64,000 nt of DNA from positions 41,440,401 through 41,504,400 of the forward strand of contig CM049317.1 in the NCBI GenBank assembly GCA_026874595.1. Reading direction: 5' to 3'. The stretch comes from Sipunculus nudus. Its lineage: Eukaryota; Annelida; Sipuncula; Golfingiida; Sipunculidae. The translations under genes and the position numbers were made by a program. Below are positions 46,863 to 58,999 of this stretch, piece after piece. A model generated the notes under the pieces. The model had not been told where the DNA came from. It did no database searches and worked only from the letters and a program-made list of their open reading frames with translations. Position 1 is the first letter of the stretch. Each line of letters opens with the position of its first letter.

Positions 46863-49218
46863 AAACAAGGGACCCATGCGTCACATCACTCAGCTGAATT
46901 TTGGAAAATATTAGCAAATACAAAATATTCTTATTTCTTTTGGTTTATGTATATTAGCATTTCAAAAGCAATGAAAATGGAGCTGCTAAAATTAAACTCT
47001 ATAGCTTATAGAATAATGGACATAAGCTAAAATATATGCACTGTGTAATAAACTTGTGGCCTGAAACCATTTTATGATGCACCAAGGGAAAAATGGCCAA
47101 CGGTAAGTGTTACATGAAAGTTGCATTTCATAAACAAAGAATGTGTGAAGAAATTAAGTTTTCAATAGTAAAATATATGGCCATATGATTTAAAAATTAT
47201 TCCCACAAAATTTGACCAATATTTCTGATTTTAAAACTAAGTTTAATAGTATTATTCACACCTAGGCCCAGCCAACTTTAAGAGAGACAAATGCTACAAA
47301 GTATTTATATCTTCTTAAATCTAGTCACTTAGCACTTACATTAGATCATAATATTTTATCACATTTGAATGTTAGAATTCAATTCCTGAACATTTTTATC
47401 TTTAAAAAAAATTAAAATTGTCCAAATCTCAACAAAAAGAATTAATTTAACATTAAAATTATGAGATTCATCTTGTTTATGAGTCCTGTGTTTTGAATGG
47501 GTCGGTGGGGGAGGAGTCTCTGTTGTTACTGCTGGTTGTTGAAAAATGGGAAATTATTCATCTTGTTTATAGTACAGGCCTGTCAACAGAATTGCGTGTG
47601 GTTTGGGGTGGGGGGGGAGAGAGAGAGAGAGAGAGAGAGAGACTCCCTGTGGTATTAACTGCAGACAGTCTGAATTAGCTCAACAAAGAGAGAGGGCTTG
47701 CAGGAGTGATGGGATTACATAACAACACCCTGGGCACAGAGAGCTATACTGAATGACCTACAGTGACCCCTAAGGGGGGCTGCTTGACAATGTAAGGAAA
47801 TACAACAAGAGCCTCCACAAAAAATCAATAACTAGCCTAATTGTTTTAGCTTTTATTTTAAAATTTAAGATTTTAACAGATTAAATCCTTGTGTGTACAT
47901 GCTGTGAATATAAAATCCACAGTACATACTGGAAAAAAACGTGCAGTGGCCAATTGCAAAGTTGGGCAAAATTAAGGTACTGATTTTATATTTATGCTAA
48001 TAACTTGAAAAAATTGCAAAATTCAGATCTAATTTTCTGTGTACAATTGAATCTTGATTAAATGAAGTTATATCCCTGAAAAAAAGTCTCTAGCTTCAAG
48101 AATTATTATGTTGAGTGAGTAAATATATTTCCTTATTTTTTTTTTTCAAGTTGCATTATGTTTGGGCCCATAAGTTCAACAAATTACGCAATACTGACCT
48201 AATTTTTGGAATGTACATAGGAAATGTATGGAAGAATATGCATATTTACTATGATCAAATTCAGATCATAGGTTTTGATATCAGGCATTCCTGAAGTGTA
48301 AAAATGATTTTAATAAAAAAAATTGAGGTTTTCCTTAATTTCTCAAAGAAAAAAAAGTCACAGAGACCCAGTTTTTGGCTTGGAAGGAGATCTTAGGGAC
48401 ATCTAACATTTTGCCAATTTTTGGATTACCAGGCAAAGTTGTAGTAAACAAAAGTGGGGTCATGATGCTAGAAAATACAAATACATCTAGGCCTCTAAAA
48501 AACTCCAATAGCTAGACTATTTTTTAAGCTTATACTATCAAATTTCAAAATTCATCAGATTAAATCCATATGTAAACTGGCTGTGAAAATTAAATCAACT
48601 GTACTTACAAGAAAAAAACGTGCCATGGTCAAAGTTGGGCAAAATTTAAGGTACCAATTTTTTATTTTTGCCAATATTTTAAAAAATTAAAAAGATTTTG
48701 ATCTAATTTTGGGTACAGAATTTAATTTTGATTAATTAAAGTTATATTACTGGAAAAAAAGTCCTTAGCTTTAACATATTTTGTGTTAAGTGATCAAATA
48801 TCTATCCTGATTTTTTACAAAATGCATTATGTTTGAGCCTTTAACTTTTTTTAATTATAAATACAGACCTAATTTCTGGCATGTACATAGGAACTATATA
48901 GAGGAATATTAATTGTAAATATGAGGAAAAACAGATGAGTGGTTTTGATATTAGGCAGTCCTGAAGTGTGAAAATAGGTTTTTAATAAAAAATTGAGGTT
49001 TTTCCTTAATTTCTCAAAGGAATGAAGTCGCAAAGACCCAGTTTTCGGCTTGATAGTAGATCTTGGGGACATCTAACATTATGCCGAATTTTGAATTCCT
49101 AGGTCTTACGGTTTCAAAACGTGCCATATCTACAGATGGACGGACGGACAGACGGATGGACGACGGACAATGGACCACAACTATAGCTCAGATGACTTAT
49201 AGTCAGCTGAGCTAAAAA
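46863..49218 (+). mobile_element. A-family element A3, complete ends, nested in F repeat
   Basis: The 5' end is aaacaagggacccatgcgtc followed by 'cactcagctgaa'. The 3' end has a GGAC tract (49138-49160), hairpin 49182-49213 with TCAGCTGAGC, and aaaaa. The interior holds a GA microsatellite (47618-47642) and two to three diverged core copies (phrases 'cctgaaaaaaagtctct' and 'gttttgatatcaggcattcc'; compare 48060-48300 with 48740-48970). Both flanks are F-repeat sequence. Confidence 0.78.
47618..47642. repeat. GA microsatellite in A3
   Basis: (GA)n directly after a G8 run. Confidence 0.9.
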
Positions 49219-49500
49219 TGCTGGTATTATCATCCAGAAACTAAATTTTTGAGAGATAGCTCCTGTGACCTTAATCTTTGACCTTGTGACCCCAAAAATG
49301 ATATGGATCATATTGGCAAGTGAGCTATATGTTCAAGATGGAAGATCTTAGATGAAAAGTTTGGCTGAAAATGCATCCACAATATCTTTAAAGATGTGAG
49401 TTCAGTGACCTTGACCTTTGACCTCATGACCCTAGAACCTATAGGGTTCTTACTTTAGTGGTGGGCCATACATTAGTCACGTCATGACCCAAATTTAAAT
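49219..49500 (+). repeat. F repeat, right part
   Basis: Resumes at 'gctggtattatcatccagaa', matching 46567 onwards. It contains a third exact TGACCTTGACCTTTGACC at 49406-49423. Confidence 0.7.
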
Positions 49501-50091
49501 AGACCTCATCCCATAACCCATCTCTCTACATGTTTATAATATTAAAGAAATCTGTCCATTAGTTTTTTACCTTTAATGCTCACAGTACTGTCAAGTGGCA
49601 ATTATGGGGGTATTAAAAGGCGTAAAAACAAGAAAAATATAATAGGTGGGGCCACCAGTTTCCGGCATATCACAAAACTACCTAAGATCTTCAGTCACCT
49701 TGATTTTTGGACCAGTCCATGAAAGCTTTCTTGAAATATTTAAGAATTTGTGTTATTTTCAGCAAAAATTGACCTGTTCAAGGTCAAGGTCACTCTCCTA
49801 GGAAAGGTCATGACTCCATTTTATAAAGGCTTCGTCCTCTTACCTATATCTATACAAATGTAAAATTTGAAAAAGATCAGTGAAATATTTTTTGAGTTAT
49901 CAAGCTCACAAGATTTTTCTTGGGTGGCAGCTGCGGCGGGACCGTCGTCAAACCATAGTATCCTGACTTTGTCTGGGCATACAATAAAAAGGTAAAAAAA
50001 AATCATATAATAAGTGGGAACCAATACTGTGTATTCTTGAAAAAAAACTGAATCTTGTTTAGATCTCAAACATTATAATTACAAGAGTATC
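49501..50091 (+). mobile_element. B-like 3' fragment with a different terminal stem
   Basis: Contains 'aggtggggccaccag' near 49646, 'gttcaaggtcaaggtcac', a small CGG-like patch (49926-49940), and at 49955-49984 a hairpin agtatcc-tgac-ttt-gtct-gggcataca. Layout and flanking words (accatagtatcc) match the family B 3' end, but the stem reads GGGCATACA instead of GGCGGATACA. Confidence 0.55.
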
Positions 50092-51391
50092 AACAAGTGA
50101 CCCATGGGTCATGAAGCTCAGCCAACTGACATGTTGACAATATGTCCTTGCACAGGCAACTAATTAAGATAATGTAGGTGGCATCATCGTTCATGCATAT
50201 CAGCTTAAGTCCACCAAGACCCATAAGCACACCAAATTTGATGCAATCCAATCAGCCTTTACTGAAGAATCTGGCAATTTGTATGTATTTTGCATTATTT
50301 CTGGGGTGCTCAAACATACCCTAAAACTCTGAGAATATATGTCACAGTGACCCAATTTCAGGTTTCTGAGGAGAACTTTTGAGGAACTCTCAGGATGTAC
50401 AGTTAGAAGATTCTGGGTCCAATGGTTATGATTTGTTCCCTACTTTGGTATCTAATTTTCAATTATTCTGGGGGGGGGGGGGGTGCTTATAAGCCCCATA
50501 GCTCAGAGAATATGGGTAACAGAGACCTAATTTCTAGTTTCCAAGGAAATTTTTCATGGACCTCCCTGGATGTCAAGTTAGAAGATTCAAGGACCAACAG
50601 TTATGATTTGCATCTTTAAAGGTGTCAAAAATAGAGAAAAAATGTGTTAAAATTTGAAAAAAAAATCCAGATGGCACCACCAGTCTGCAAGAACTGACGA
50701 AACACTAAATATGCATGCAAAGAATCATGGTGATCATTGCATTGGTTGTTCAGATACTGGACCTTTTGTATCAAACTTTTAATTATTCTGAGGGTTCTGA
50801 GCCCTATAGCTCAGAGAATATGTTTAACTGAGACCTCATTTCAGGAGTCTCAAGAGAACTTTTGAGGAACTTTCAGGATGTCAAGTTAGAAGATTCTAGG
50901 TCCAATGATTATGATTTGTGCCTTGCTTTGGTATCAAATGTTCAATGATTCGGGGAGGTATTTATTAGCCCCATAGCTTGAAGAAAATGGAAAACAGAGA
51001 CCTTATTTCAAATTTCCAAGGAGATTTCTCATAGACCTCTCTTGATGTCAAGTCAGAAGATTCTGGGTTTAGTGGTTATGATTTGTGCCTTGTTAATGGA
51101 TGACTGCATCTTTAAAGGTCTCAAAAATAGAGAAAATCATTGCTTAAAATTCTTTAAAAAATTCAGGTGGCGCCACCAGTCTGCAGGACCTGATGAAACA
51201 CTCCATGATGAATATGCATACAAAGAATCATGGTGATCAATACATTAGTTTCTCAAATACTGGAGCTTTTGTATCAAATTATTAATTATTCTGGGGGGTA
51301 CTTCTGAGCCCCATAGCTCAGAGAATATGGGTAACAGAGACCTAATTAAAGGTTTCCAGGGAGATTATTCATGGAACTCCCTGAATGTCAA
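50092..51391 (+). mobile_element. A-family element A4, 3'-truncated
   Basis: The 5' end is aacaagtgacccatgggtca (full palindrome gacccatgggtc) followed by 'gctcagcca'. Three or so A-core units follow, with a G14 run at 50470-50483 and an exact palindrome at 51166-51177. It stops at 'gaatgtcaag', where the LINE poly-T begins; no 3' hairpin. Confidence 0.72.
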
Positions 51392-53193
51392 GTTTTTTTC
51401 TTTTAACAAGAATTTATTCACAAAAAACATTTCACATACACGAAAACATACAAAAGCAACAAAACAGGTAATGAAGTTCCACTAAACACTTCCTACACAA
51501 TACATGCCTAACACAAGACTTGCAGGGACTAACCCAACAAACATTTTCGCTTTTGCTGCCTGCTTGCACTAGTTACTTTTATGATTGTAACTCATTTAAG
51601 AAATTTCCCCATTTTTCTAAATGTAAATATATTTTTTTTTTGTTTTTACCTGCAATATTTCTTTCAACATATGATATACCTGTTTTAAATACATACACAT
51701 TTCTTTAAATCTGGCAACTGACCTTTACACATACATACATATATATATATATTTTAACAGTTAGAATAATAGTGTTTGCCCTTTGTGAACGTAATCATTC
51801 AAATAACCTCCTTTAACCTTAATTTGTTTACTTGTGGCCGGTTTTCCTCCAATAAATTATTTTTAATTTTGTTCCATATTTTACCCACTTTGGGGCAAAA
51901 CCAAAGTATATGTTTCATAGTCTCTTCTTCCTGTTTACAAAATGTACAAGAGGCATCATTCACCAAATTGATTCTTAAAGAGAAAGGAATTTTAAACTAA
52001 GCAGTTATGCATTATCCTGTACTGGAAGTATCTCAGTTAACTATCAATTGTTTTTCTGTATAAATTTTTTCAAACCTTTATAAACCTCATCTTCTGTGAC
52101 ATTTAACTCTAACATCCATCTTTTGACAGTTTTCTCAGGTTTTTCACTGAAATCCTGTAAAACCTTTCTATAAATATTATAGATATTATCTGAAATACAT
52201 TTCTTCCATGGTAATGGTAAGGCGTTCTTTAAGCTTTGATAATCTAGAAAATTAATTTTACAACCGTAATTTACATTTAATTCATTATATTTCAACCTTC
52301 TTAAATTACGCCTGCTCTCACACAAGAGATGTTTCAGCTTTGTTACTCCTCCCTGTATCAAACTTTTTTCAAATACCACACTTTCATCAAATTTTAATAT
52401 TTGAATAAACCATAAGTGTTCCTCAAGTATGTCTTCAATATTATTTACATTTTTGTACTTATATCTCACCCAACATCATAGTATATCTACCCAAAACGGA
52501 CTGCACTTAACAGATAGAGATATATTATTCTTTTCATCAATACTCCCTTCAAGGATATATTTTATATTCTTTCTTAAATTGGTTAAGGCCAGATCACTCC
52601 ATATTTTTAGCTTAAACCCCTCTCCAACAAAGAGTCTTTTTATCCAGGCTACTTTTAGGGCAATATTTTTGCATTAAATGTTTATCATGTCCAATCCTCA
52701 TGTCTCTTTAGAATTATATAAAATCTTTCTACTTATTTTATTTGTGCCCCCAACCAAAACAAACTTATAAAGCTTTGAATACAATATTTTATAAAATTGT
52801 TTCATAGGTTCTGGGAGGACTGACATTAAATAAGTTAATTGTGATAATATTTGTGATTTTATCAGTTTTATTTTCCCTATAGGTGTTAAAATGCGATTGG
52901 ACCACTGTTTTATTATTCTATCAGTTTTTTCCATCTGCTTGTTATAATTTATGTCAACCTTTTTTTGCCAGCTTGTAGTTTTGGTTATACCTAAAACTGA
53001 TACAGGCTCCTCTGTCCATTTTAGTCCTAGCTGATTAATTTTATCTTTAAATTTTCATGTAGACAAATTTTTGAAAGAGGTTTAATTAAAGTTTTTTCTG
53101 TATTTATTTTAAATCCAGATATGTTCTGAAATACTTCAAAGTTCTGTAAAGCTGCTCTAACCAAGGTTGTCCCATCAGATAAGAATAAACACA
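51392..53193 (-). pseudogene. LINE (Tx1/L1-like) 3' half, minus strand
   Basis: Begins on the plus strand with a poly-T run (51392-51404), the LINE poly(A) tail. Reading the minus strand from 53193: LFLSDGTTLVRAALQNFEVF (after the RT active site), the thumb TDRIIKQWSNRILTPIGKIK (52934 downwards), then an open C-terminal piece (52469-52044). Finally comes the cysteine motif CTFCKQEEETMKHILWFC at about 51960-51880, typical of L1/Tx1 ORF2 C-termini. Stops and shifts separate the parts. The catalytic FADD box is cut off where the Gmr1-like LTR begins. Confidence 0.82.
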
Positions 53194-53195
53194 TG

Positions 53196-54350
53196 TGTCA
53201 CCCCTAACTTAACGTGAAAACTTTACAACGGATATATCCTATAAAACCATACGATGGGTTTACGCTCGCCACTTGATTTCACTCATCAAGAAATTAGATC
53301 CCGGTCATTACAGGTGACATTTCCAGGTTCTTTTAAGGACGTGTATTAAAATACCAGACAATCATACACCCAGATCAATAGAAACTATGAGACATCAGGT
53401 TAAATTCACAAATATAATTCAAGACAATACTTACAGACACACAAATGTGAGTGTGTGCGTTGATGTGTCAATACGACAGTTCTTCACATTAAAATTACAG
53501 GATATTTACTGAGTCCATGGTTTGTATAAAAACAATAAAGTCCAGTTCCTTCAGAGATCTCTGGTTACTGTCTTGTGTAGAATCTAGCGTATGGTTAGTA
53601 CCATATAGTCTTTCTGAGTTTAGCGTTCTTCAAATGATCTTACTTGACAGCGACCCGGGTAGGTTTACGTTCACGTGAATGGTAATAGGTCTCTTTGTTT
53701 ACATATGAGCTTAGAGTCCTTGACCTTAATTCGTGTAGCAATAGATTCACGGCTTACAGCGTTTATGTATCTAGGTCAAGCTAAACTAGGCCGGCGGGTG
53801 ACGCGTGCGCACTTACTTTACCACCAATACGAAGCTCTGTCGGCAGCACGGCTGTGATCTTGTGAGTTGGGCCCTTGCCCCATGTATAAGCTTGCTTCTG
53901 TGCCGTTCCTGGCGGTTTTAAGCGTCTCTAGGTTCTCTCCGCCGTGCGTGCGTGTTGACTCTCCAAGCTTCAGGACCCAACTAAACCAACGTTCAGCGTC
54001 TCTTCTTGAAGTCTGACGTCACAATCGCCTGTTCACTGTGTACGGCAATCCGGTTCTCTGATTGGCTTATTTCTCAAGTGTCCCATATAAGGATATATGT
54101 GACCTAGTTTGACTGTTAGCGTCACCATGGCGACCCACATACCAAATGTAATAATACACACGATGCGTGACACAGATAAATCAGCTGATAGCCGATGGGA
54201 TTTCATACAAGAATACACAATATATATATACAATCAAGACCTGTCAACGCTTTAGGATGACGCTTCACGTCAATATCAATAGAGAACAGACTTCGTTAAA
54301 CTATGATACAAAACACCGTACATATTGTCACCTATTGTCTGGTGACATCA
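53196..54350 (-). repeat. Gmr1-like element 3' LTR
   Basis: On the plus strand TGTCACCCCTAACTT ... TGGTGACATCA; on the minus strand it opens TGATGTCACCAG right after the purine tract. The outer boundary (53194 or 53196) is inferred from the end of LINE homology, since the partner LTR is absent. Confidence 0.7.
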
Positions 54351-54361
54351 CCCCCTCCTAT
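54351..54361 (-). promoter_or_regulatory. Gmr1-like element polypurine tract
   Basis: On the minus strand AATAGGAGGGGG abuts the LTR's TG. Confidence 0.75.
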
Positions 54362-54557
54362 TAAAGAAAATACACGGTATTTTCTCGATACATCATATCG
54401 TTCTATCTCACAGGGTCCAGCTAAACATATTTACATATAGCAATACATAAAAGTCATGTAACAAGTTGTCATTAGTACATGCCCACGGTCTATGACACAG
54501 GGCAAAATCCTGTACATGTTTAGATTTACCTGGCTAGACATTATAGCTCATTACATC

Positions 54558-55643
54558 CTAACACTCAGGCAGTCTGCTAAGAAAATCAGGTCCATGGTTT
54601 AGTTTACCTGACACTGCTTCAATATCAAATCTAAACTCTTGTAGAACCAGTGCCCATCTCATTACTCTCTTATTAGCACATTTTGATTTGCTAATACACT
54701 TTAATGGTTTGTTGTCGGTCTGAATGGTGAACGGTCTACAAGCCAGGTACATCTCAAATTTCTGTACAGACCATACAATTGCTAATGACTCTTTCTCGAT
54801 GGTGGAGTAATTTCTCTCCCTGGGCAATAGTTTACGACTGGCATAAGCTACTGGGTGCATGATCCCCTCGTGTCTTTGCATCAGGATACAGCCAATACCC
54901 ACATCAGATGCATCACATTTCAAATAAAATCGTTTACTGAAATCAGGTAGCTTCAGTATGGGAGGGTCTGACAGTTTAGCCTTTAGAGAACAGTACGCGT
55001 TCTCGTGTATGGGTTTCCAGTCTAGTTTGTTAGGTTGACCTTTACGCGTTAGATCAGTCAAGGGCACCGCTATTTCCGCATAGTTTGGCACGAATTTTCG
55101 ATAGTACCCTGTAAGACCTAGGAATGCTCGCAAAGCCTTCTTTGTCTTAGGTCTATCAGTGCTCTGTATTCTCTTGAGCAAAACTGGATTAGTGGCCAAG
55201 TTGCCCGTGCCTACAAGGTGTCCCAAAAACTCTAAACTCTGGTAGCCTATGAAGGTTTTAGCTGGTTTAGCTGCTAAGTTTGCACATTCTAGTCTAACTA
55301 GCACTTCTCTAAGAGTTCTTAAGTGCTCGTCCCAAGTCTCTGCGTGTATTATCACGTCATCTACATAACATACTACATTCGGCATGTCGCTGAACATTTT
55401 CCGCATCATGCGGGTGAAAACCGCTCCGGCAGTTACCAGGCCGAATGGCATAACCCTAAATTGGTAATGGCCATCGGGTGTAACAAAGGCCGTCTTATCC
55501 CTGGATTCCTCAGAAACAGGGATCTGCCAGTAACCTTTTGTCAGGTCAAGCTTTGTAAAATACTGGCTTTTCGCGACTTCGACAAAAAGTGTTTCCGGAT
55601 CCGGCATGGGTTCAGGATCGAACACGACTGATTGGTTCAGCTT
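54558..55643 (-). pseudogene. pol: Gmr1-like reverse transcriptase and RNase H
   Basis: RT motifs: KLDLTKGYWQIPV, FRVMPFGLVTAGAVF, CYVDD (catalytic, about residues 1194-1198 of the Gag-Pol frame), FLGHLVG, and GLTGYYRKFVPNYAE. RNase H: LKCDASDVGIGCIL, YSTIEKESLAIVWSVQKF, TIQTDNKPLKC, LNHGPDFLSR. The frame ends at 54558 close to the purine tract, so RNase H is the last domain, as expected for Gmr1. The segment itself is open; it follows a stop at 55644-55646. Confidence 0.9.
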
Positions 55644-56984
55644 TCAGTAGTCTATCACGAATCTAGTCTTACCGTCAGGTTTCCTAAGCAGGATACAGGG
55701 GGACGCATAGCTAGAATCTGACTTTTCAATAATGCCTAAGTTTAACATTTCCTGGATTTCTGTTCGCGTTGACTCTTGCAGTTCAAAAGGCACCCTATAG
55801 GGCCTAGTTTTTACAGGTACATCAGATGAGAGTTTAATGCTACATTCTACAACATTGGTGAGCTTGGGTACATCTGTGAATACATCCCCATATTGCCTAA
55901 GCAGACTGAGTATTTCACGGCGCTGACACTTGCCTTGGTCAGCATTTACCTGAACATCTCGCTCAGTCTGGCGGCGTGCATATGACGGTAACGACATGTG
56001 GGCATCCTCATCAATCCCTTCTGGGTTTAACTCTCCGAACACGGCAGGCTCTGTTTCCCCGTCTACACCGTCAGGATCATGTATAGAATCAGGTGCGCCC
56101 TTGGCTACCGCTGCCAGAATATGCTGGGGCTCGTTTCTAGCATGGTACCGTTTCAGCATATTCACGTGGAAGGTTTTAACCTTATCGCCAATCTTAATCC
56201 GATAGTCTAAGTCCCCAACCCTGTTTACAATAGTATAGGGGCCTTTCCACTGTACCATTAATTTGTTCCGCTCCGTCGGGAGTAACAACAAAACTTCGTC
56301 TCCGGCCTCAAACCTGCGCGTGCATTTACCTCTATCATATAACAGTTTGTGTCTGTTCGCTGATTTGTTCAACGCCTCTCTAGCTAACGGGCATGTGTCG
56401 CTTAGTTTGTCTTGTAGGTCCAGGACGTATTGGTACGTGGTTTTAGTCTCGACGCTAGTATCTCGCTTGGTCCACAGATCCCTTAGAATCCGCATCGGTC
56501 CTCTAACGAACCTACCATAGAGCAACTCAAAGGGTGAGAACCCTGTGCTCTCATGTGGCGCTTCTCGGTACGCAAAAAGCACGGCGCTGAGGTACCGATC
56601 CCAATCTCGCGGTCTTTCCTCGCACATCCGTTTCAACATTAACTTTAACGTGCCATTGAATCTCTCCATCATTCCGTTGCACATAGGATGGTAAGGAGTA
56701 GTGGGGAGCTGTTTTACAGACAAAACACGGCTAACTTCTCGCATGAGGTCTGACGTAAATTGTGTTCCCATGTCAGTAAGCACCTCTGACGGCACTCCTA
56801 ACCGCGCATAAATATCAACTAGCACATCAGCCACAGAGACTGTATCTATGTTCTTTAAAGCAACAGCCTCCGGATATCTAGTGGCATAATCCATAATGGT
56901 CAGAATATACCTGTGACCTCTCTCAGATGCTGGATGGATCGGCCCAACCAGATCCATCGAAATTCTACGCCAGGGCTCATCAAT
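55644..56984 (-). pseudogene. pol: Gmr1-like integrase core, GPY/F and start of reverse transcriptase
   Basis: Integrase: D in SMDLVGPIHPA (D666), D in LTDMGTQFTSDL, E in NGMMERFNGTLK, then LFAYREAPHESTGFSPFELL. The GPY/F module (LMVQWKGPYTIVNRVGDLDY, FHVNMLKRYHAR) follows, then a linker and the RT entry (CSIKLSSDVPVKTRPYRV, SSYASPCILLRKPDGKTRFV). Integrase and RT lie in one continuous frame with no gap, so the domain order is not a rearrangement artefact. It ends in TGA at 55644-55646 within the conserved DY(R)KLN motif, which suggests a CpG-type CGA to TGA change. Confidence 0.9.
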
Positions 56985-58535
56985 TTATGGCATCTGGCCT
57001 AACGTAGCTCCAGGCACCTTGCCTTTCGGTATGGTTTTCTGGCAAATGGGACAGGACTTGCAAAACTCAGCAATGTCATTATACATCCCTTTCCAGAAAA
57101 ACTGAGTTCTCACGCGGTTGTGCGTTTTGTCTATGCCCTGATGGCCCGCCATAACCGCTTCGTGGCCCATCCTCATGACGTCGTACCGTAACGTCTGAGG
57201 TACCACCACTCGAGATCCATCTTGATCTCCCCGTTTATCACTCACAACCCGAACTAAATATCCGTCCTCAATTCTAAATGGACTATCATTTCTAGCCTCT
57301 CTAGCTAGCCTCCAATACGGCGCTAAAGACCCATCCTCCTCCTGCGCCTTCAAAAATTCGGCCGGACTCACATCGGCAACTGGGCTTGCAACATTCAAGC
57401 TACGCGTCGGTATCTGTTTCTCTCGTGCAGCGCTCCGTGTCTCCACGGCGGACGACACCTCCTTTTGTGACTCTACACCGTCACACACTATGCCTGAGGA
57501 CCGCTCAGACTTCCACGTCGGGTCCTGATCATACGGATCACGCGCTCCCGCTACGTTACCTAGCGCTAAATCACATACAGCATCCCCGACCACCATTGCC
57601 TTGATAGTACCGACAAAGTACGCACAGTCCACATTAATCCTAGCCGTAGGAAATTGTCTTACAGACCCGTCGAACAACCTACACTCGACCTGGTGTCCGG
57701 TGAACTGATTCGGCTCGACGTACGACACACGTATTCCTGCCGAGGAACATCCCGAATCCCGCAGCACCCTCGCTGACTTACCATTCACCAGCCCTTCACA
57801 CACAGGTAACGAGATTCCGCCTTCTGTCTGGGCAGCAAATCCTAACGACTGACTCGGACTCTCTACTTCCGGTTTCACCGCACCGACTGTCTCCGTTTCC
57901 GCCTCGACTGCTGCCATTGACATAGTCTCTGGCTTCTGTTTTGGGTTATACGGGGGGCTAAAATTAGTCCTATACCTCTGCTGATCGCCAGCAGCACGCC
58001 CTACTTGAGGGGAAGACCTAGGCCTCGACTGGGCACTAGTCTTACATTCCCGCGCCTTATGTCCCAGCTTATTACATAAATAACATCTGATGCCTCCTGA
58101 TGGCTTAAATGTCTGACCGTCCGGACTGCGCTCAACCTCTCGCTTCTCTCTAGGCTGAGATACCGGTTGCGCTGGACGCGGCACATTATTGCCATAACGA
58201 GGACCTGCTGTAAGGCTGTGTACACCGTGAGCCTCCGTATAACTCTCGGCTAAGTCTACCATACTATCAAAGTCACAACACCGTCTCTCTTTCAAAAACA
58301 TAGAGAGATCCCTACTACAGCAGTTTACGTACTGCTCACACATCAACAGGTTAACTACCCCATCGTAGTCACCTCCGACCCCTGCCATCCCTATCCAATG
58401 GTCTAGGTATCCACTCAGTCTCACCGCAAACTGACTCGGCGTTTCGCCTCGCTCAGGCCTACAAGTCCGAAACTTGTGTCGATAACCCTCTTCGGTCATT
58501 TGGTATCGCTTTAACAAGGCTATCTTTAACTTATC
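56985..58535 (-). pseudogene. gag-pol: Gmr1-like capsid, zinc knuckle, protease and integrase finger
   Basis: The capsid has a SCAN-like signature (YRHKFRTCRPERGETPSQFA, VRLSGYLDHW). One CX2CX4HX4C knuckle, CYLCNKLGHKAREC, follows. The protease motif is DSG (LRDSGCSSAG) in place of DTG. After a linker, an integrase HHCC finger: RMGHEAVMAGHQG ... FFWKGMYNDI ... CKSCPIC. A TAA at 56985-56987 falls between the finger and the catalytic core. Confidence 0.87.
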
Positions 58536-58949
58536 CTAATCCATGGCCTCACTAATCGATAACTGTGTGTAAGTCCCTAGCGCCTTACCCCGCAGTAACG
58601 GACTCAGGTGTAACGCCCAATTCTCCCTATCATAGCCTTGACATACAGCTAATCGTTCCAATCGCTCAAGAAACGCATCTAGCTGATCGTGAGCCTCATC
58701 AAAAGGTGGAAGCTGGATTTTCGGGAATACATCCCTACTTCTCTCTTCTTTAACCCCAGAGTCAGACTTTTATCTTAGAACCTCTAATTCGTGGGCTCTA
58801 GCCTCTCGCTCGCGCTCTAATTCCCGCTGCCTAGCTCTTTCCTCACGTTCCTCATCCGCACGCCGTCTAGCCCCAACATAATCTTGTAAAGCCTGGTCCT
58901 TAAGTCCCAAGGCCTGTCCGCATCTAACAAGTGACTCTAACGTCTCCAT
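58536..58949 (-). pseudogene. gag: Gmr1-like Gag N-terminus
   Basis: The ATG at 58949 (codon at 58947-58949) opens METLESLVRCGQALGLKD, then an Arg/Glu-rich helix (REERARQRELERERE), and later a FDEAHDQLDAFLERLERLA block that is typical of this Gag. Stops at 58770-58772 (TAA) and 58536-58538 (TAG) break it without changing frame. Confidence 0.8.
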
Positions 58950-58999
58950 GGTAACACTCTAACCTAGTAAGATTCCGGTATCTAGTAATATCCGCTCTT

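Larger units (their letters stand above)
53196..58999 (-). mobile_element. Gmr1-like Ty3/gypsy retrotransposon, 5'-truncated, integrase before reverse transcriptase
   Basis: Transcribed leftwards. Order on the minus strand: Gag, CCHC knuckle, protease, integrase zinc finger and core, GPY/F, reverse transcriptase, RNase H, purine tract, 3' LTR. Putting IN before RT is the Ty1/copia order, yet every domain is Ty3/gypsy-type; this combination defines the Gmr1 group (first described from cod). From 58949 to 54558 the sequence stays in one frame of 1,464 codons with four internal stops and no frameshift. The 5' LTR and primer site are missing: an A element starts at 59000. Confidence 0.88.
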
